Positions 1 through 12,365 of a stretch of 64,000 nucleotides of DNA are shown one piece after another. The DNA is taken from positions 32,852-96,851 of the forward strand of contig CACZFM010000013.1 of NCBI GenBank assembly GCA_902780495.1. The letters run 5' to 3'. A model generated the notes under the pieces. It was given only the letters and a program-made list of their open reading frames with translations. It did no database searches and was not told where the DNA came from. Position 1 is the stretch's first letter. The number at the start of each line of letters is the position of its first letter. The DNA is from an uncultured Bacteroidales bacterium (GTDB lineage Bacteria; Bacteroidota; Bacteroidia; Bacteroidales; Paludibacteraceae). A program made the position numbers and the translations under genes.

Positions 1-1829
1 ATAACTATAGATTTGGATCAGGCAAAGATATTGCAATGACCCGACCGACCAAAGAAGGCTATACCTTTAATGGGTATTGGACCGATTCAAGTGGTGGTAA
101 TCAGATATTTAATGCTTCCGGCGGTATCGTTGGTAACGTGTCGGGTTATACAGCCGCAAATTCAAACTGGGAAAACACCGATGATGACCTCACCCTTTAT
201 GCCCACTGGACCAATAACGGTACGTATGTGTTCAAAGGTGGAGCAATCGGTAATGAGACCAGTTGGAGTACTGCTGCTAACTGGACGAAGGGCGTGGCTC
301 CGAGTGTGAATAACGGAAGTGAGGATATCATCATTCTTGCTCCTGTGGAGATTCCTGCCAGCGCAACAACTAATGTCAATAGCGTCCGTATCGGTACTGT
401 AGGTAGTTATACCCCAACCGGTGGTAGCGCGATTGATGCAGCCGGTAAACTGACTATCCCCGCTACGGCTATGTTGAAAGTAACTACCAATGTGCAGAAC
501 TACAACTTCAGTAATTCCTCTGCAACCCCCACCACAGAATCTACGCTGCATATAGAGTCGGCTTCTACAGGTAACGGTGCATTGGTATGGGGAGCCTCCG
601 GTACTCCGGGTAGAGCACAAGTGGATTTCTATACCAAGTCTTCCGCTGCCGGAAATTGGGAGGGTGCTCCCACCGATGTAAACCAATATATCGGAACACC
701 GTTTAGCGATGCAAATGTGCTGTACAACTACTACAACGCTTGGACATTCAAGGTAAACGCTGCCGGTACGGATTGGGAACGCCTGAAAGGCGATGAAACA
801 ATGTATCCGTTCGTGGGTTATGATGTGATTTATGACGGTGCTGCCGGCCATATCTTCCAGATGGATGGTACACTGGTAACCAACGAAAACAAGACTTGTA
901 CGCTGTCTCACACTACGGCTGGAGACGAGAACTTGCTTGCTAACTCTTGGACTGCCCCAATCTGGATTAAAGGATTTGAAGCAACTGACTTTTCCAAAGC
1001 TTCTGATGCATCCATCTATATCTTTAATTCGACCAGTGAGAATCTGTCTGCAGGCGATAAATCTGTTACCGGCGGTAACTATACCGCTTACACACCCGGA
1101 ACATCCGGTACTGATGATTACATCCAGTCTATGCAGTCCTTCTCGGTACTCTCCTCCGGTGGTGCCGGTTCGGTTACACTCAATTATACCAATTTGGTGC
1201 TGAATCCTGCTTCACACAGCCATATTGCCCCAATGCACGCTCCGCGTCGTTTCGCAGACGGTGAGACAGAACCGGAAGAAAACCTTGAACCCAAGATGGA
1301 CTTCTTGCGCCTGCGCGTAGCTGACACGAACGGCTGGGCAGATGAACTGAAGATTTATATCCGCGAGGACTTTGTGGAAGAGTTCGAGAACGGCTTCGAT
1401 GCCCGCAAGATGTACGGCGATCCCGCAGCACCTACCTTGTACGGTATCTCGCCCGATGGACGGATGGCTATCAACTGTATTCCGACTGCCGACAATCATG
1501 TTGTTGGTTTCCATGGCGGTTCGGCAAGCAATGAATATACCTTCCGCTTCACTTACGATGGAGAAGACGAACTCTATCTGCGTGACAACAAGACCGGAAT
1601 AGAAACCCCCATCACCGCAGAGGATACCTACAGCTTCACCACTGAATCCGGTGACAACGACCTGCGCTTCAGCATCATCCGCAAAACACCGGCCGTTCCT
1701 ACGGACATTGAGACGGTGACGGGTGAAGGCTTGCAGACTACGGGCGTACAGAAGATAATGTACAACGGCATGCTTTACATCCTCCGCAGCGGACGTATCT
1801 ATGACGCTACCGGCGCGCTGGTAAAATAA
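1..1829 (+). CDS. Large secreted surface protein, 3' part only (InlB-type repeat, shared C-terminal tail)
   Basis: The reading frame is open to the window edge (frame from base 3), so the N terminus and any signal peptide lie outside. The first visible residues (GYTFNGYW, then LYAHWT) match the Listeria-Bacteroides InlB B-repeat, known from extracellular proteins. The middle is a Gly/Ser/Thr-rich beta region of no family I recognise. The last 30 residues (NGMLYILR, then YDATGALVK) form a tail also found on five other exported proteins in this window, probably an export or attachment signal. An ATG at 36 is internal. A small membrane-protein gene follows 43 bp downstream. That it is surface-exposed is inferred from the repeat and the tail; its function is unknown. 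Confidence 0.8.
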   Translation, partial: NYRFGSGKDIAMTRPTKEGYTFNGYWTDSSGGNQIFNASGGIVGNVSGYTAANSNWENTDDDLTLYAHWTNNGTYVFKGGAIGNETSWSTAANWTKGVAPSVNNGSEDIIILAPVEIPASATTNVNSVRIGTVGSYTPTGGSAIDAAGKLTIPATAMLKVTTNVQNYNFSNSSATPTTESTLHIESASTGNGALVWGASGTPGRAQVDFYTKSSAAGNWEGAPTDVNQYIGTPFSDANVLYNYYNAWTFKVNAAGTDWERLKGDETMYPFVGYDVIYDGAAGHIFQMDGTLVTNENKTCTLSHTTAGDENLLANSWTAPIWIKGFEATDFSKASDASIYIFNSTSENLSAGDKSVTGGNYTAYTPGTSGTDDYIQSMQSFSVLSSGGAGSVTLNYTNLVLNPASHSHIAPMHAPRRFADGETEPEENLEPKMDFLRLRVADTNGWADELKIYIREDFVEEFENGFDARKMYGDPAAPTLYGISPDGRMAINCIPTADNHVVGFHGGSASNEYTFRFTYDGEDELYLRDNKTGIETPITAEDTYSFTTESGDNDLRFSIIRKTPAVPTDIETVTGEGLQTTGVQKIMYNGMLYILRSGRIYDATGALVK

Positions 1830-1872
1830 TGGTTACTATCTGAATGTTGAATATTAAAAGTTTCATACAACG

Positions 1873-2214
1873 ATGAAAAAGTTAATGATATTAGTTGTTA
1901 TGGCGGCAGCCCTCGCGCTGCCTGCCATGGCACAGAGTTCTCAGGACTGGCAGTCCACCTCCACAATGCGAGGCGCCGGTAGTTCTCTCTCCTCCCAAGT
2001 AACCGCCGTTGGCGCTACTTCCGTAGAGGATATGTCAAGCACCACGATGTCTGCCGGCCAACCCGGAGGCCCGCGCAGGATTGGTCCGACACACGGTGAG
2101 GATAACCCGAACCCTGTCGGAGAACCTGTTCTGCCCCTGTTGCTGATGGCTGCGGCTGCTGCAGGCGTAATCTATCTGCGTAAGCGCAACGCGCACAACA
2201 AAGCGCAAGCATAA
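1873..2214 (+). CDS. Small exported protein with C-terminal membrane anchor
   Basis: 113 residues. A clear signal peptide (MKKLMILVVMAAALALPAMA) is followed by a Ser/Thr/Gly-rich stretch with GGPRRIGP and GEDNPNPVGEP, then one hydrophobic segment (PVLPLLLMAAAAAGVIYL) and a basic end (RKRNAHNKAQA). The layout of Pro/Gly motif, membrane segment and Arg/Lys tail resembles tripartite sorting signals, but I cannot assign it to a sorting family. It lies 43 bp after the surface-protein gene and before a strong terminator, so the two are probably co-transcribed. Function is unknown; a membrane anchor or accessory for the upstream protein is a guess from position. Confidence 0.65.
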   Translation: MKKLMILVVMAAALALPAMAQSSQDWQSTSTMRGAGSSLSSQVTAVGATSVEDMSSTTMSAGQPGGPRRIGPTHGEDNPNPVGEPVLPLLLMAAAAAGVIYLRKRNAHNKAQA

Positions 2215-2283
2215 TCATCTTTAGCCTATCTCGCGCCACTTAAGATATGCTAAGGGTATGCTAAGGGTATGCTATTGTTATGG

Positions 2284-2314
2284 TCAGACTGTACCGATGG
2301 TACGGTCTGATTTT
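2284..2314 (+). terminator. Rho-independent terminator
   Basis: A 12-bp stem (TCAGACTGTACC / GGTACGGTCTGA, one G-T pair) with a 3-base loop is followed by TTTT. It ends the unit at 1-2214 and separates it from the convergent dapA. Just upstream, GCTAAGGGTAT is repeated in tandem. Confidence 0.85.
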
Positions 2315-2338
2315 ACCAAATATATGTCAGTCCGGGAA

Positions 2339-3233
2339 TTATAAAAGGGACAGTTCACGGGCGATATCGCTCTCTAATTCTGCAGTGGCAGGAACCAACG
2401 GCAAACGCAGCGCGTTGCTTGCCAGCCCCATCTGCGACAGCACGGCTTTAATGCCGGTGGGATTGCCTTCGCGGAACAACAATTGCACCATCGGAGCAAA
2501 ACGTTCCTGCATCTCCGTATTCCGCTCGCGGAGCATTCGTCCCACTTCCGCAGGCCAGGCGTTTGATGCCACCGAGATAAGCCCCGCGGCACCCATACGC
2601 ATCATCTCAACGGCTATGCCGTCATCGCCCGATATAACCAGAAACGGCTGTTGCACTAAAGCAAACAAACCCAGTCCGTCCTGCACCAACGAAATAAGAT
2701 GCTGTATCTGCTCCAAATTGCCACTGGCTTCCTTAATGCCCAAAACTTTTTCGGGATTTTGGTTCCAGATGCGCACAACGGTTTCAGGCAGCATATTCAC
2801 GCCCGTGCGCCCGGGTACATTATATAATATAACCGGCACCGGCGAAGCTTCCGCCACCGCCGTGAAATGTTGGAACAAACCTTCCTGGTTGGGCTTGTTG
2901 TAATAAGGGCACACACTCAGTATGGCGGCAAAAGACTCTTTCAGTTCTTCGCGAAGTGCCTGCAGTTGTGCCACTACCGCCGCCGTGCAGTTACCCCCTA
3001 CGCCTAACACCAACGGCACACGCCCCGCCACATGGCGCACGATAAAACGCCGCACCTGCCGCCGTTCTTCGTCGGTCAATGTAACGGCTTCGCCCGTAGT
3101 GCCAAGCACAACCAGATAATCCACGCCTGCCGTCAACTGGCGGTCCACCAAGCGCGAAAGGGCATTGAAGTCAACTTCGCCCGAAGGCAGAAAAGGCGTA
3201 ACAAGGGCGGTGCCGAGACCGCGTAACGAAGGA

Positions 3234-3241
<8 letters not shown>
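2339..3241 (-). CDS. dapA: 4-hydroxy-tetrahydrodipicolinate synthase
   Basis: 300 residues, the normal family length. Condenses pyruvate with aspartate semialdehyde, the first step of the DAP/lysine branch that also feeds peptidoglycan. Visible signatures are GTTGEAVTL (substrate-binding Thr-Thr), LYNVPGRTG with the catalytic Tyr, and GIKEASGN with the Schiff-base Lys. The ATG at 3241 begins the family-typical MTNPSLRGLGTALVTPF; a 25-residue upstream extension belongs to the neighbouring gene and is not expected. The start overlaps the preceding gene by 8 bp, so it is the last gene of the ligA-DUF6913-dapA unit. Confidence 0.95.
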
Positions 3242-7368
<4,127 letters not shown>

Positions 7369-7387
7369 CGTAAATGTTTGTTTTTTG

Positions 7388-7461
7388 TGACCCTGCTGGG
7401 GCTCAAACCCAGAACCTTCAGAACCGGAATCTGACACTCTATTCAATTGAGCTACAGGGCC
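7388..7461 (-). tRNA. tRNA-Arg (anticodon CCG)
   Basis: A 74-nt cloverleaf: acceptor GGCCCTG/CAGGGTC with discriminator A, and anticodon stem TCAGA/TCTGA around loop TTCCGGT, giving anticodon CCG with normal U33. CCA is not encoded. It lies 10 bp after the metallopeptidase gene and 19 bp before the nuclease gene, all on the minus strand, with no separate promoter seen, so it may be cut from the operon transcript. Confidence 0.93.
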
Positions 7462-7471
7462 GTATGTTGTT

Positions 7472-8137
7472 TTATCTTCTGTTTGATGCAAGCAGAATGT
7501 AGTACACCAGCGTGGCAAGTGCCGACAGGGCTGCCACCACGTAGGTATAAGCGGCGCTTTTGAGGGCGGCTTTTGCCATCGGCGTGGTCTCTACATTGGT
7601 GATGCCGGCTGTTTCCAACCATGCCACTGCGCGGCGGCTGGCATCCACTTCCACGGGCAGTGTGATAAGCGAGAACACGGTGATGACAGCGTACATACCG
7701 ATACCTATCCACAGCAGCTGCGGGAAAGTGTGGAAGAACAACAAGCCCGCAAGAATAACCCAACTCACCCATTGTCCGGCAAAACTGGTCACAGGCACCA
7801 GCATCGAACGGATGCTGAGCGGTGCATATTCCGTGGCATGTTGGACGGCATGTCCGCATTCGTGTGCGGCAATGGCTGCGGCTGCTACGGAAGCGGATGA
7901 ATAGACCGACTCCGACAGATTGACCGTTTTGTCGCCGGGATTGTAGTGGTCGGTCAGGTGACCTTGGATGCAGGTCACACGCACATCGTCCAAGCCATTG
8001 TCACGAAGCATTTTCTCCGCAACCTCTTTGCCTGTGAGAGGCAGCGACACGCGTGAGTACTTCTTGAACTTGGCTTCCACCGATTTGGACACGGCGAAAC
8101 TCGCAACAGCGATGACTATGAATAATATCCAGTACAT
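7472..8137 (-). CDS. Membrane zinc metallopeptidase, YugP-like
   Basis: 221 residues. An N-terminal transmembrane helix (MYWILFIVIAVASFAVS) is followed by a domain with the zinc-protease motif HECGHAVQH and the upstream YNPGDKTVNLSESVY, both characteristic of the YugP-type neutral zinc metallopeptidases (PF04298). Two or three hydrophobic segments follow (SWVILAGLLFF, IGIGMYAVITVFSLI, YVVAALSALATLVYY). Family members are membrane proteases of unclear substrate. It lies 19 bp downstream of the Fur-type gene and 10 bp upstream of tRNA-Arg. Confidence 0.88.
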   Translation of the reverse strand: MYWILFIVIAVASFAVSKSVEAKFKKYSRVSLPLTGKEVAEKMLRDNGLDDVRVTCIQGHLTDHYNPGDKTVNLSESVYSSASVAAAAIAAHECGHAVQHATEYAPLSIRSMLVPVTSFAGQWVSWVILAGLLFFHTFPQLLWIGIGMYAVITVFSLITLPVEVDASRRAVAWLETAGITNVETTPMAKAALKSAAYTYVVAALSALATLVYYILLASNRR

Positions 8138-8156
8138 GTTTCTCTTCGTTTATAGG

Positions 8157-8636
8157 TTAATCAACAGGTTTTGTTTGTGGTTTCTTACGCAACCGGTGGC
8201 ACGATTTGCACTCTCCATATATATATAGTGCATAGTGCTTGGGGTTGAAGTTGTTGTATTTTCGGTTCCTGACCATTTGTGCCAGCACGGTGTCATGAAC
8301 CAGTGTTTTTCGTCCGCAACGGGTGCAGACTATTTGTATCTGTTCCTGCTGTGCGGTGTAGAGTTGGTACTCTTTGGCGCGGACGGAGCCTTGCATGTAG
8401 TGTTCATAGAGCACTTCGGCTTGTGTCAGCACGCGCAGGCTGTTGTACACGGTGGCCCGGCATATATGGTCTTTCGCGAGCAGTTCCACTATTTCCGCCG
8501 TGGTGACAGGCCGCTGGAAACGACATAGGCGCTTTAATACGGTTTCCCGTTCGGGGGAACGGTTCATCTTATGCGCGTCGATGTATGCGTTCAGTTTCTG
8601 CAGCGCCTGTTCATATACGGTGTCTTTGCCGGTCAT
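8157..8636 (-). CDS. Fur-family metal-dependent transcriptional regulator
   Basis: 159 residues. The N-terminal winged helix (ETVLKRLCRFQRPVTTAEIVE, then ICRATVYNSLRVL) is the Fur DNA-binding domain. The C-terminal half carries two Cys pairs, CTRCG and CKSC, forming the structural zinc site common to Fur, Zur and PerR. I cannot tell which metal it senses; the His-rich sensing site of true Fur is not obvious. It starts 4 bp after the GNAT gene, so it is co-transcribed with it. Confidence 0.85.
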   Translation of the reverse strand: MTGKDTVYEQALQKLNAYIDAHKMNRSPERETVLKRLCRFQRPVTTAEIVELLAKDHICRATVYNSLRVLTQAEVLYEHYMQGSVRAKEYQLYTAQQEQIQIVCTRCGRKTLVHDTVLAQMVRNRKYNNFNPKHYALYIYGECKSCHRLRKKPQTKPVD

Positions 8637-8640
8637 GTGG

Positions 8641-9771
8641 TCAGATGCTCATGATGTATGCCCGACGGCGTTTGTGTTGTATCTTGTCATACGGGTCGAA
8701 GTTGCTCAGCACTTTGTTGTTGGTTTCCAGCATGGAGGTCGTCTCGATATGTTTGACCCCGTAGCGCGGGAAATAGGGTATCATGTCGGCAAAGATAAGG
8801 CTTGTGATGCCTTTGTCCTGATAGTCGGGCCGAACACCGATGAGCAGCAGGTCGAACACCTCCATTTTCTTCGCTTTCAGTGCGCGCAACAGGTGGAACC
8901 AACCGAAAGGAAGCAGCTTACCTCCGCAACGGCGGACGGCCTGCGATATATCGGGCATCCCCAGTCCTACACCTACCACTTCGTTCTGTTCGTTCACCAC
9001 GAGGGAGACAAAGTCGAAATTGAGTATCGGGAAATAGATGTCCCTGTAATACTCTTTCTGCCGTTGCGTCATGGGCTGGAAGTTGTACAGTTGCTGATAG
9101 GCTTCGTCTAGCATATCCATGTATGTGGTGTCGTATTTGCGTTGCAGTTCGCGTGCGGAACGGACTTTGTCGATACGCACGTGAAAACGCTCGGACACGA
9201 TACGGCTGAAACGTTGCACGCGTTCCGGCACTTCGGCAGGCGGTGTGATGCGGTATTCTATCCAGTCGGCCTCTTTGTTCAACCCGTAGGCTTCCATGTG
9301 GCGCGCGTAGTAAGGATAGTTGTAGAGCGATGCCAGCGGTGCCACATATTCGAAACCTTCCAGCAGCAACCCCTGATGGTCCCAATCGGTGAAACCGACA
9401 GGGCCGTTCATCTCGGTCATCCCCTTGGTTTTGCCCCAAGTGCGGACGGCATCCAGCAATGCGCGGCTTACATCGGTATCGTCCACAAAGTCCATCCAGC
9501 CGAACCGTACGCGGCGGTAGTGCCAGTGTTCGTTGGCTTTGTGGTTGATGAGGGCGGCTATGCGCCCCACGGCTTTACCGTCGCGATAGGCCATGAACAA
9601 TTGGTATTCGCAATGCTCCAACGCCGGGTTTTTCGTTGCATCAAATATATTCAGTTCGTCAAAGAACAAAGGCGGACAGTAGAACGGGCAGTCTTTATAG
9701 AGACTATTGGCGAACTCGATGAATTGGCTGAGTTGCTTTTTACCTGATATAGTGCGGATTTCTACTTCCAT
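8641..9771 (-). CDS. GNAT-like N-acetyltransferase family protein
   Basis: 376 residues. The N-terminal half (YQLFMAYRDGKAVGRIAALINH) and C-terminal half (VGVGLGMPDIS, then LLLIGVRPDYQDKGITSLIF) show the GNAT pattern, including an acetyl-CoA-loop-like segment (RPDYQDKGI). It resembles large uncharacterised acyltransferases common in Bacteroidales; the substrate is unknown. The ATG at 9771 (MEVEIRTIS) is chosen because the alternative TTG at 9789 lies inside the -7 promoter box. First gene of the unit that runs down to dapA. Confidence 0.75.
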   Translation of the reverse strand: MEVEIRTISGKKQLSQFIEFANSLYKDCPFYCPPLFFDELNIFDATKNPALEHCEYQLFMAYRDGKAVGRIAALINHKANEHWHYRRVRFGWMDFVDDTDVSRALLDAVRTWGKTKGMTEMNGPVGFTDWDHQGLLLEGFEYVAPLASLYNYPYYARHMEAYGLNKEADWIEYRITPPAEVPERVQRFSRIVSERFHVRIDKVRSARELQRKYDTTYMDMLDEAYQQLYNFQPMTQRQKEYYRDIYFPILNFDFVSLVVNEQNEVVGVGLGMPDISQAVRRCGGKLLPFGWFHLLRALKAKKMEVFDLLLIGVRPDYQDKGITSLIFADMIPYFPRYGVKHIETTSMLETNNKVLSNFDPYDKIQHKRRRAYIMSI

Positions 9772-9786
9772 TTCCCAAAAATCGCG

Positions 9787-9817
9787 CAAAGGTACTACTT
9801 TTTTTTCAATTGTGCAA
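9787..9817 (-). promoter_or_regulatory. Promoter of the GNAT-to-dapA unit
   Basis: On the minus strand a -33 TTG (9815-9817), a 20-bp spacer and TACCTTTG (9787-9794) match the Bacteroidota housekeeping promoter. The box lies about 15 bp from the ATG, so the leader is very short. Confidence 0.8.
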
Positions 9818-9862
9818 ATTTTTTGCTCAAAACTCCGCCATTTTTTGTAGATTGGTGTATTC

Positions 9863-9917
9863 TCGGTCCAATCCAGGTCCGTTTTCGGTCCATCATCGGT
9901 CCATCTTCGGTATCATA
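9863..9917. repeat. Five 11-bp units (TCGGTCCATCN)
   Basis: Five consecutive 11-mers, TCGGTCCAATC, CAGGTCCGTTT, TCGGTCCATCA, TCGGTCCATCT and TCGGTATCATA, in the gene-free stretch upstream of the GNAT promoter. No coding sense is seen. Confidence 0.75.
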
Positions 9918-9950
9918 TTTTTATATTCTCGTGCCACTCTCATGCTTTGC

Positions 9951-10027
9951 CATCGTCCCGTATCTGTCCCGTAGGTCGCTCGTGGGTCGCAGGTAGGCCT
10001 CAAGTCGGGCGTTTGTCGGTAGATGGT
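9951..10027. repeat. Seven degenerate 11-bp units each ending in GT
   Basis: Seven consecutive 11-mers share only the terminal GT and a G/C-rich core: CATCGTCCCGT, ATCTGTCCCGT, AGGTCGCTCGT, GGGTCGCAGGT, AGGCCTCAAGT, CGGGCGTTTGT, CGGTAGATGGT. The phase is kept although the bases have drifted. The rest of 9818-10061 holds nothing else I recognise. Confidence 0.55.
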
Positions 10028-10061
10028 CCCGTGATAATCCCGTTAGTTGTCCGAAAAGCGA

Positions 10062-10097
10062 ACAAAAAAAGAAGATGCCTGTTTCGGCATCTTCTTT
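10062..10097 (-). terminator. Terminator of tRNA-Met
   Basis: A 12-bp perfect stem (AAAGAAGATGCC / GGCATCTTCTTT) around a 6-base loop. On the minus strand it is followed by a T-run. It begins 2 bp after the tRNA-Met 3' end. Confidence 0.88.
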
Positions 10098-10098
10098 G

Positions 10099-10172
10099 TA
10101 GCGGGACCCAGGATTGAACTGGGGACCTCATGATTATGAATCATGCGCTCTAACCAGCTGAGCTATCCCGCC
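10099..10172 (-). tRNA. tRNA-Met (anticodon CAT)
   Basis: A 74-nt cloverleaf: acceptor GGCGGGA/TCCCGCT (G-T at 1-72), D arm GCTC/GAGC, anticodon stem CATGA/TCATG with loop TTCATAA, T arm CCCAG/CTGGG. An elongator Met is likely, but a CAT anticodon modified to read Ile AUA cannot be excluded from sequence alone. It has its own promoter and terminator. Confidence 0.9.
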
Positions 10173-10214
10173 AAACTTTCATATGAAAAAGCACCTTTTC
10201 AACGAAAGCGGCTG

Positions 10215-10245
10215 CAAAAGTACTGCTTTTTTTTAATATGACCAA
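10215..10245 (-). promoter_or_regulatory. Promoter of tRNA-Met
   Basis: On the minus strand, TTG (10243-10245) inside AAAATATTTGG, a 20-bp spacer and TACTTTTG (10215-10222). The same AATATTTGG upstream context occurs at tRNA-Val and at the CAP-protein gene. Confidence 0.8.
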
Positions 10246-10335
10246 ATATTTTGAGAAAAAAGTGATAAATAAACTGTTTTTTATGCGTTTTTTTGCCCGA
10301 CAGCACAGGATTGGTGCGCTTATTTGTTGAAAAAG

Positions 10336-10366
10336 TTGCACAATTGAAAAAAAAGCAGTATCTTTG
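10336..10366 (+). promoter_or_regulatory. Promoter of ribD
   Basis: TTG at 10336-10338, a 20-bp spacer, TATCTTTG at 10359-10366. The ATG of ribD is 25 bp further on. Confidence 0.8.
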
Positions 10367-10390
10367 CACGCTCTAAAAAAGAACCGAACT

Positions 10391-11404
10391 ATGGATTATG
10401 CCAAATATATGCGTCGCTGCCTGCAATTGGCCCGCTTGGGTTGCTACTATGTGGCTCCCAATCCGATGGTTGGTGCCGTATTGGTGCGCGATACACCGGA
10501 AAACGGCGAAGAAGTGCTGGCGGAAGGATGGCACGAGCGTTTCGGGGAAGGTCATGCGGAAGTGAACTGTTTCCGCCATGCGGCAGAGACCGGCATCACC
10601 GATTTTACCGGCTGTACACTTTTTGTCTCGCTGGAACCTTGCAGCCATTACGGCAAAACACCGCCTTGCGCCAAACTGATTATCGAGAAAGGTGTCCGAA
10701 AAGTGGTGGTTGGCACGCTTGACCCCAATCCCCAAGTGGCGGGTAATGGCGTGCGTATGCTCCGCGAAGCCGGAATAGAGGTGGTGACGGGTGTGGAAGA
10801 GGCCGCTTGCCGCGAACTGAACAAGCGTTTTCTGTGTCTGCATGAGAAAAACCGTCCGTATGTGGTGCTGAAATGGGCGCAGACGGCAGACGGATATATG
10901 GATGGGTTGCGTGATGTCAATGACCTTTCCTTGCGCGGCAAACCGTTGGTTATCAGTAATTCAGTAACCAAACAACTGGTGCATCAGATGCGTGCGGAGA
11001 ACATGGCAATCATGGTAGGTACGCGCACGGCGTTGTTGGATAATCCGCGCCTGTGTACTACGCGTTGGTCGGGCCGCAATCCCGTGCGGGTGGTGTTGGA
11101 CAGGCATGGCGTTATCCCGCGCGACAGCAAGCTGTTTTCGGCAGATGCGGAAACATTGGTTTATACCGACACCGACTATCGGCATATCCTTTCCGACCTT
11201 GCGGCACGGGGAATACACTCGCTGATGGTAGAAGGTGGCGCGCAGTTGCTGACCACAATTCTGGAGTCCGGTATATGGGATGAAATACACCTGGAGGTTT
11301 CCCCGCAACAGGTGGGGCAGGGCGTGAAAGCACCCGTTCTTTCTTGCCCGATGGAAGAGATAATGTGCATAGAGAATCATAAAATATACAAAAATGTACG
11401 CTAA
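10391..11404 (+). CDS. ribD: Bifunctional riboflavin deaminase/reductase
   Basis: 337 residues. Deaminates and then reduces the pyrimidine intermediate of riboflavin synthesis. The N-terminal deaminase domain has the zinc site GHAEVNC (His) and PCSHYGKTPPC (two Cys). The C-terminal reductase domain (RPYVVLKWAQTADG, then NPVRVVLDR and SLMVEGGAQL) binds NADPH. The ATG at 10391 gives the family start MDYAKYMRRCL; an upstream TTG lies in the promoter. The C terminus is slightly short but the last family motif is present. No other rib genes are nearby. Confidence 0.95.
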   Translation: MDYAKYMRRCLQLARLGCYYVAPNPMVGAVLVRDTPENGEEVLAEGWHERFGEGHAEVNCFRHAAETGITDFTGCTLFVSLEPCSHYGKTPPCAKLIIEKGVRKVVVGTLDPNPQVAGNGVRMLREAGIEVVTGVEEAACRELNKRFLCLHEKNRPYVVLKWAQTADGYMDGLRDVNDLSLRGKPLVISNSVTKQLVHQMRAENMAIMVGTRTALLDNPRLCTTRWSGRNPVRVVLDRHGVIPRDSKLFSADAETLVYTDTDYRHILSDLAARGIHSLMVEGGAQLLTTILESGIWDEIHLEVSPQQVGQGVKAPVLSCPMEEIMCIENHKIYKNVR

Positions 11405-11406
11405 TA

Positions 11407-11438
11407 TTTGGTAATTCGGCATTTTTTTCGTATCTTTG
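11407..11438 (+). promoter_or_regulatory. Promoter of the lipoprotein-SurA-OstA unit
   Basis: TTTG at 11407-11410, a 20-bp spacer, TATCTTTG at 11431-11438, directly after the ribD stop and 9 bp before the next ATG. Confidence 0.75.
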
Positions 11439-11447
11439 CAGCCGCTT

Positions 11448-12365
11448 ATGAAATACCTGTCTAAAATATATGTATTGTTGTTCCTGTCCGTTGCTTTTTC
11501 GGGCTGCGATTTATTCCGTCAGCATAGTCATGAAGGGGTGGTGGCGGAGTTGAACGGTCACACGCTTACCGAACAGGATTTGCGCCCTTTAATCGTCGGT
11601 CTTTCGTCGGAAGACAGCCTGCAAGTGGTGTCGGATTATATCCGCCAGTGGGCCATCAACATCCTGCAATACGATAAAGCGATGGGGCGTGTGGATGACC
11701 GCATAGAAGCCATGGTCAACGATTACCGCCGTTCGCTTTATATCTATGCCTATGAGCAGGCTCTGATTGCGCGCCGGATGCCCAAAGAGGTGGAAGACTC
11801 TGTGTTGCTCCAATTCTACAAAGAGCATCAGAATCAGTTTGTCTTGCGTGAGAGTATCCTTCGCGGCATATTGCTGGTGATTCCTGAAAAAAGTCCAAAA
11901 CAAGCCAATCTGCGCAAACTGCTGGCCAATCCCACGGAAGATAATCTGGAAAAGATAGAGAAATACGCCTATCAGTATTCGGCGGGATATGAACTATTCA
12001 CTTCGCAATGGCGTACCACGAACGAGATTCTGCTCCGCCTGCCTGTGGAACGGGATATTCTGCAAAAAGACTTGCGCAGCCGTTCCTTGATAGAGGTGAA
12101 AGACTCGTCCATGATTTATCTGCTGCAAGTGACGGACAAACATCTGGCAGGCGATTATATGCCCTTTGATTATGCTGCAGACGAAATCAAACAGATTGTT
12201 CTGACCGAACGCCAAACCGATTTCCTCCGTGCGCAGAGGGAGAAACTATATGGAGATGCCATTCGGCATAAAAAACTGAAACTCTACAATGTACAAGATG
12301 AAAAGAAAAATGGTGCTTCTGCTGTTGCTGACAAGTTGTTTGGCAATGGCGGACAACGTGATTGA
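11448..12365 (+). CDS. Lipoprotein, SurA/parvulin-associated periplasmic protein
   Basis: 305 residues beginning with a lipoprotein signal (YVLLFLSVAFSGC, lipid-linked Cys). The remainder is charged and helical (LNGHTLTEQDLRPLI, then ESILRGILLVIPEKSP), like the chaperone-type N-terminal region of SurA/PpiC proteins, but no complete parvulin domain is evident. Position directly before surA suggests a role in outer-membrane protein folding, as in similar Bacteroidales clusters. ATG 11448 is chosen because the TTG at 11436 is part of the promoter. Its 3' end overlaps the surA start by about 68 bp. Confidence 0.75.
   Translation: MKYLSKIYVLLFLSVAFSGCDLFRQHSHEGVVAELNGHTLTEQDLRPLIVGLSSEDSLQVVSDYIRQWAINILQYDKAMGRVDDRIEAMVNDYRRSLYIYAYEQALIARRMPKEVEDSVLLQFYKEHQNQFVLRESILRGILLVIPEKSPKQANLRKLLANPTEDNLEKIEKYAYQYSAGYELFTSQWRTTNEILLRLPVERDILQKDLRSRSLIEVKDSSMIYLLQVTDKHLAGDYMPFDYAADEIKQIVLTERQTDFLRAQREKLYGDAIRHKKLKLYNVQDEKKNGASAVADKLFGNGGQRD

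Noticed and set aside
7369..7518. 50-codon N-terminal extension of the secreted nuclease frame
   Set aside because: It reads straight through tRNA-Arg; a signal peptide begins at the ATG at 7368.
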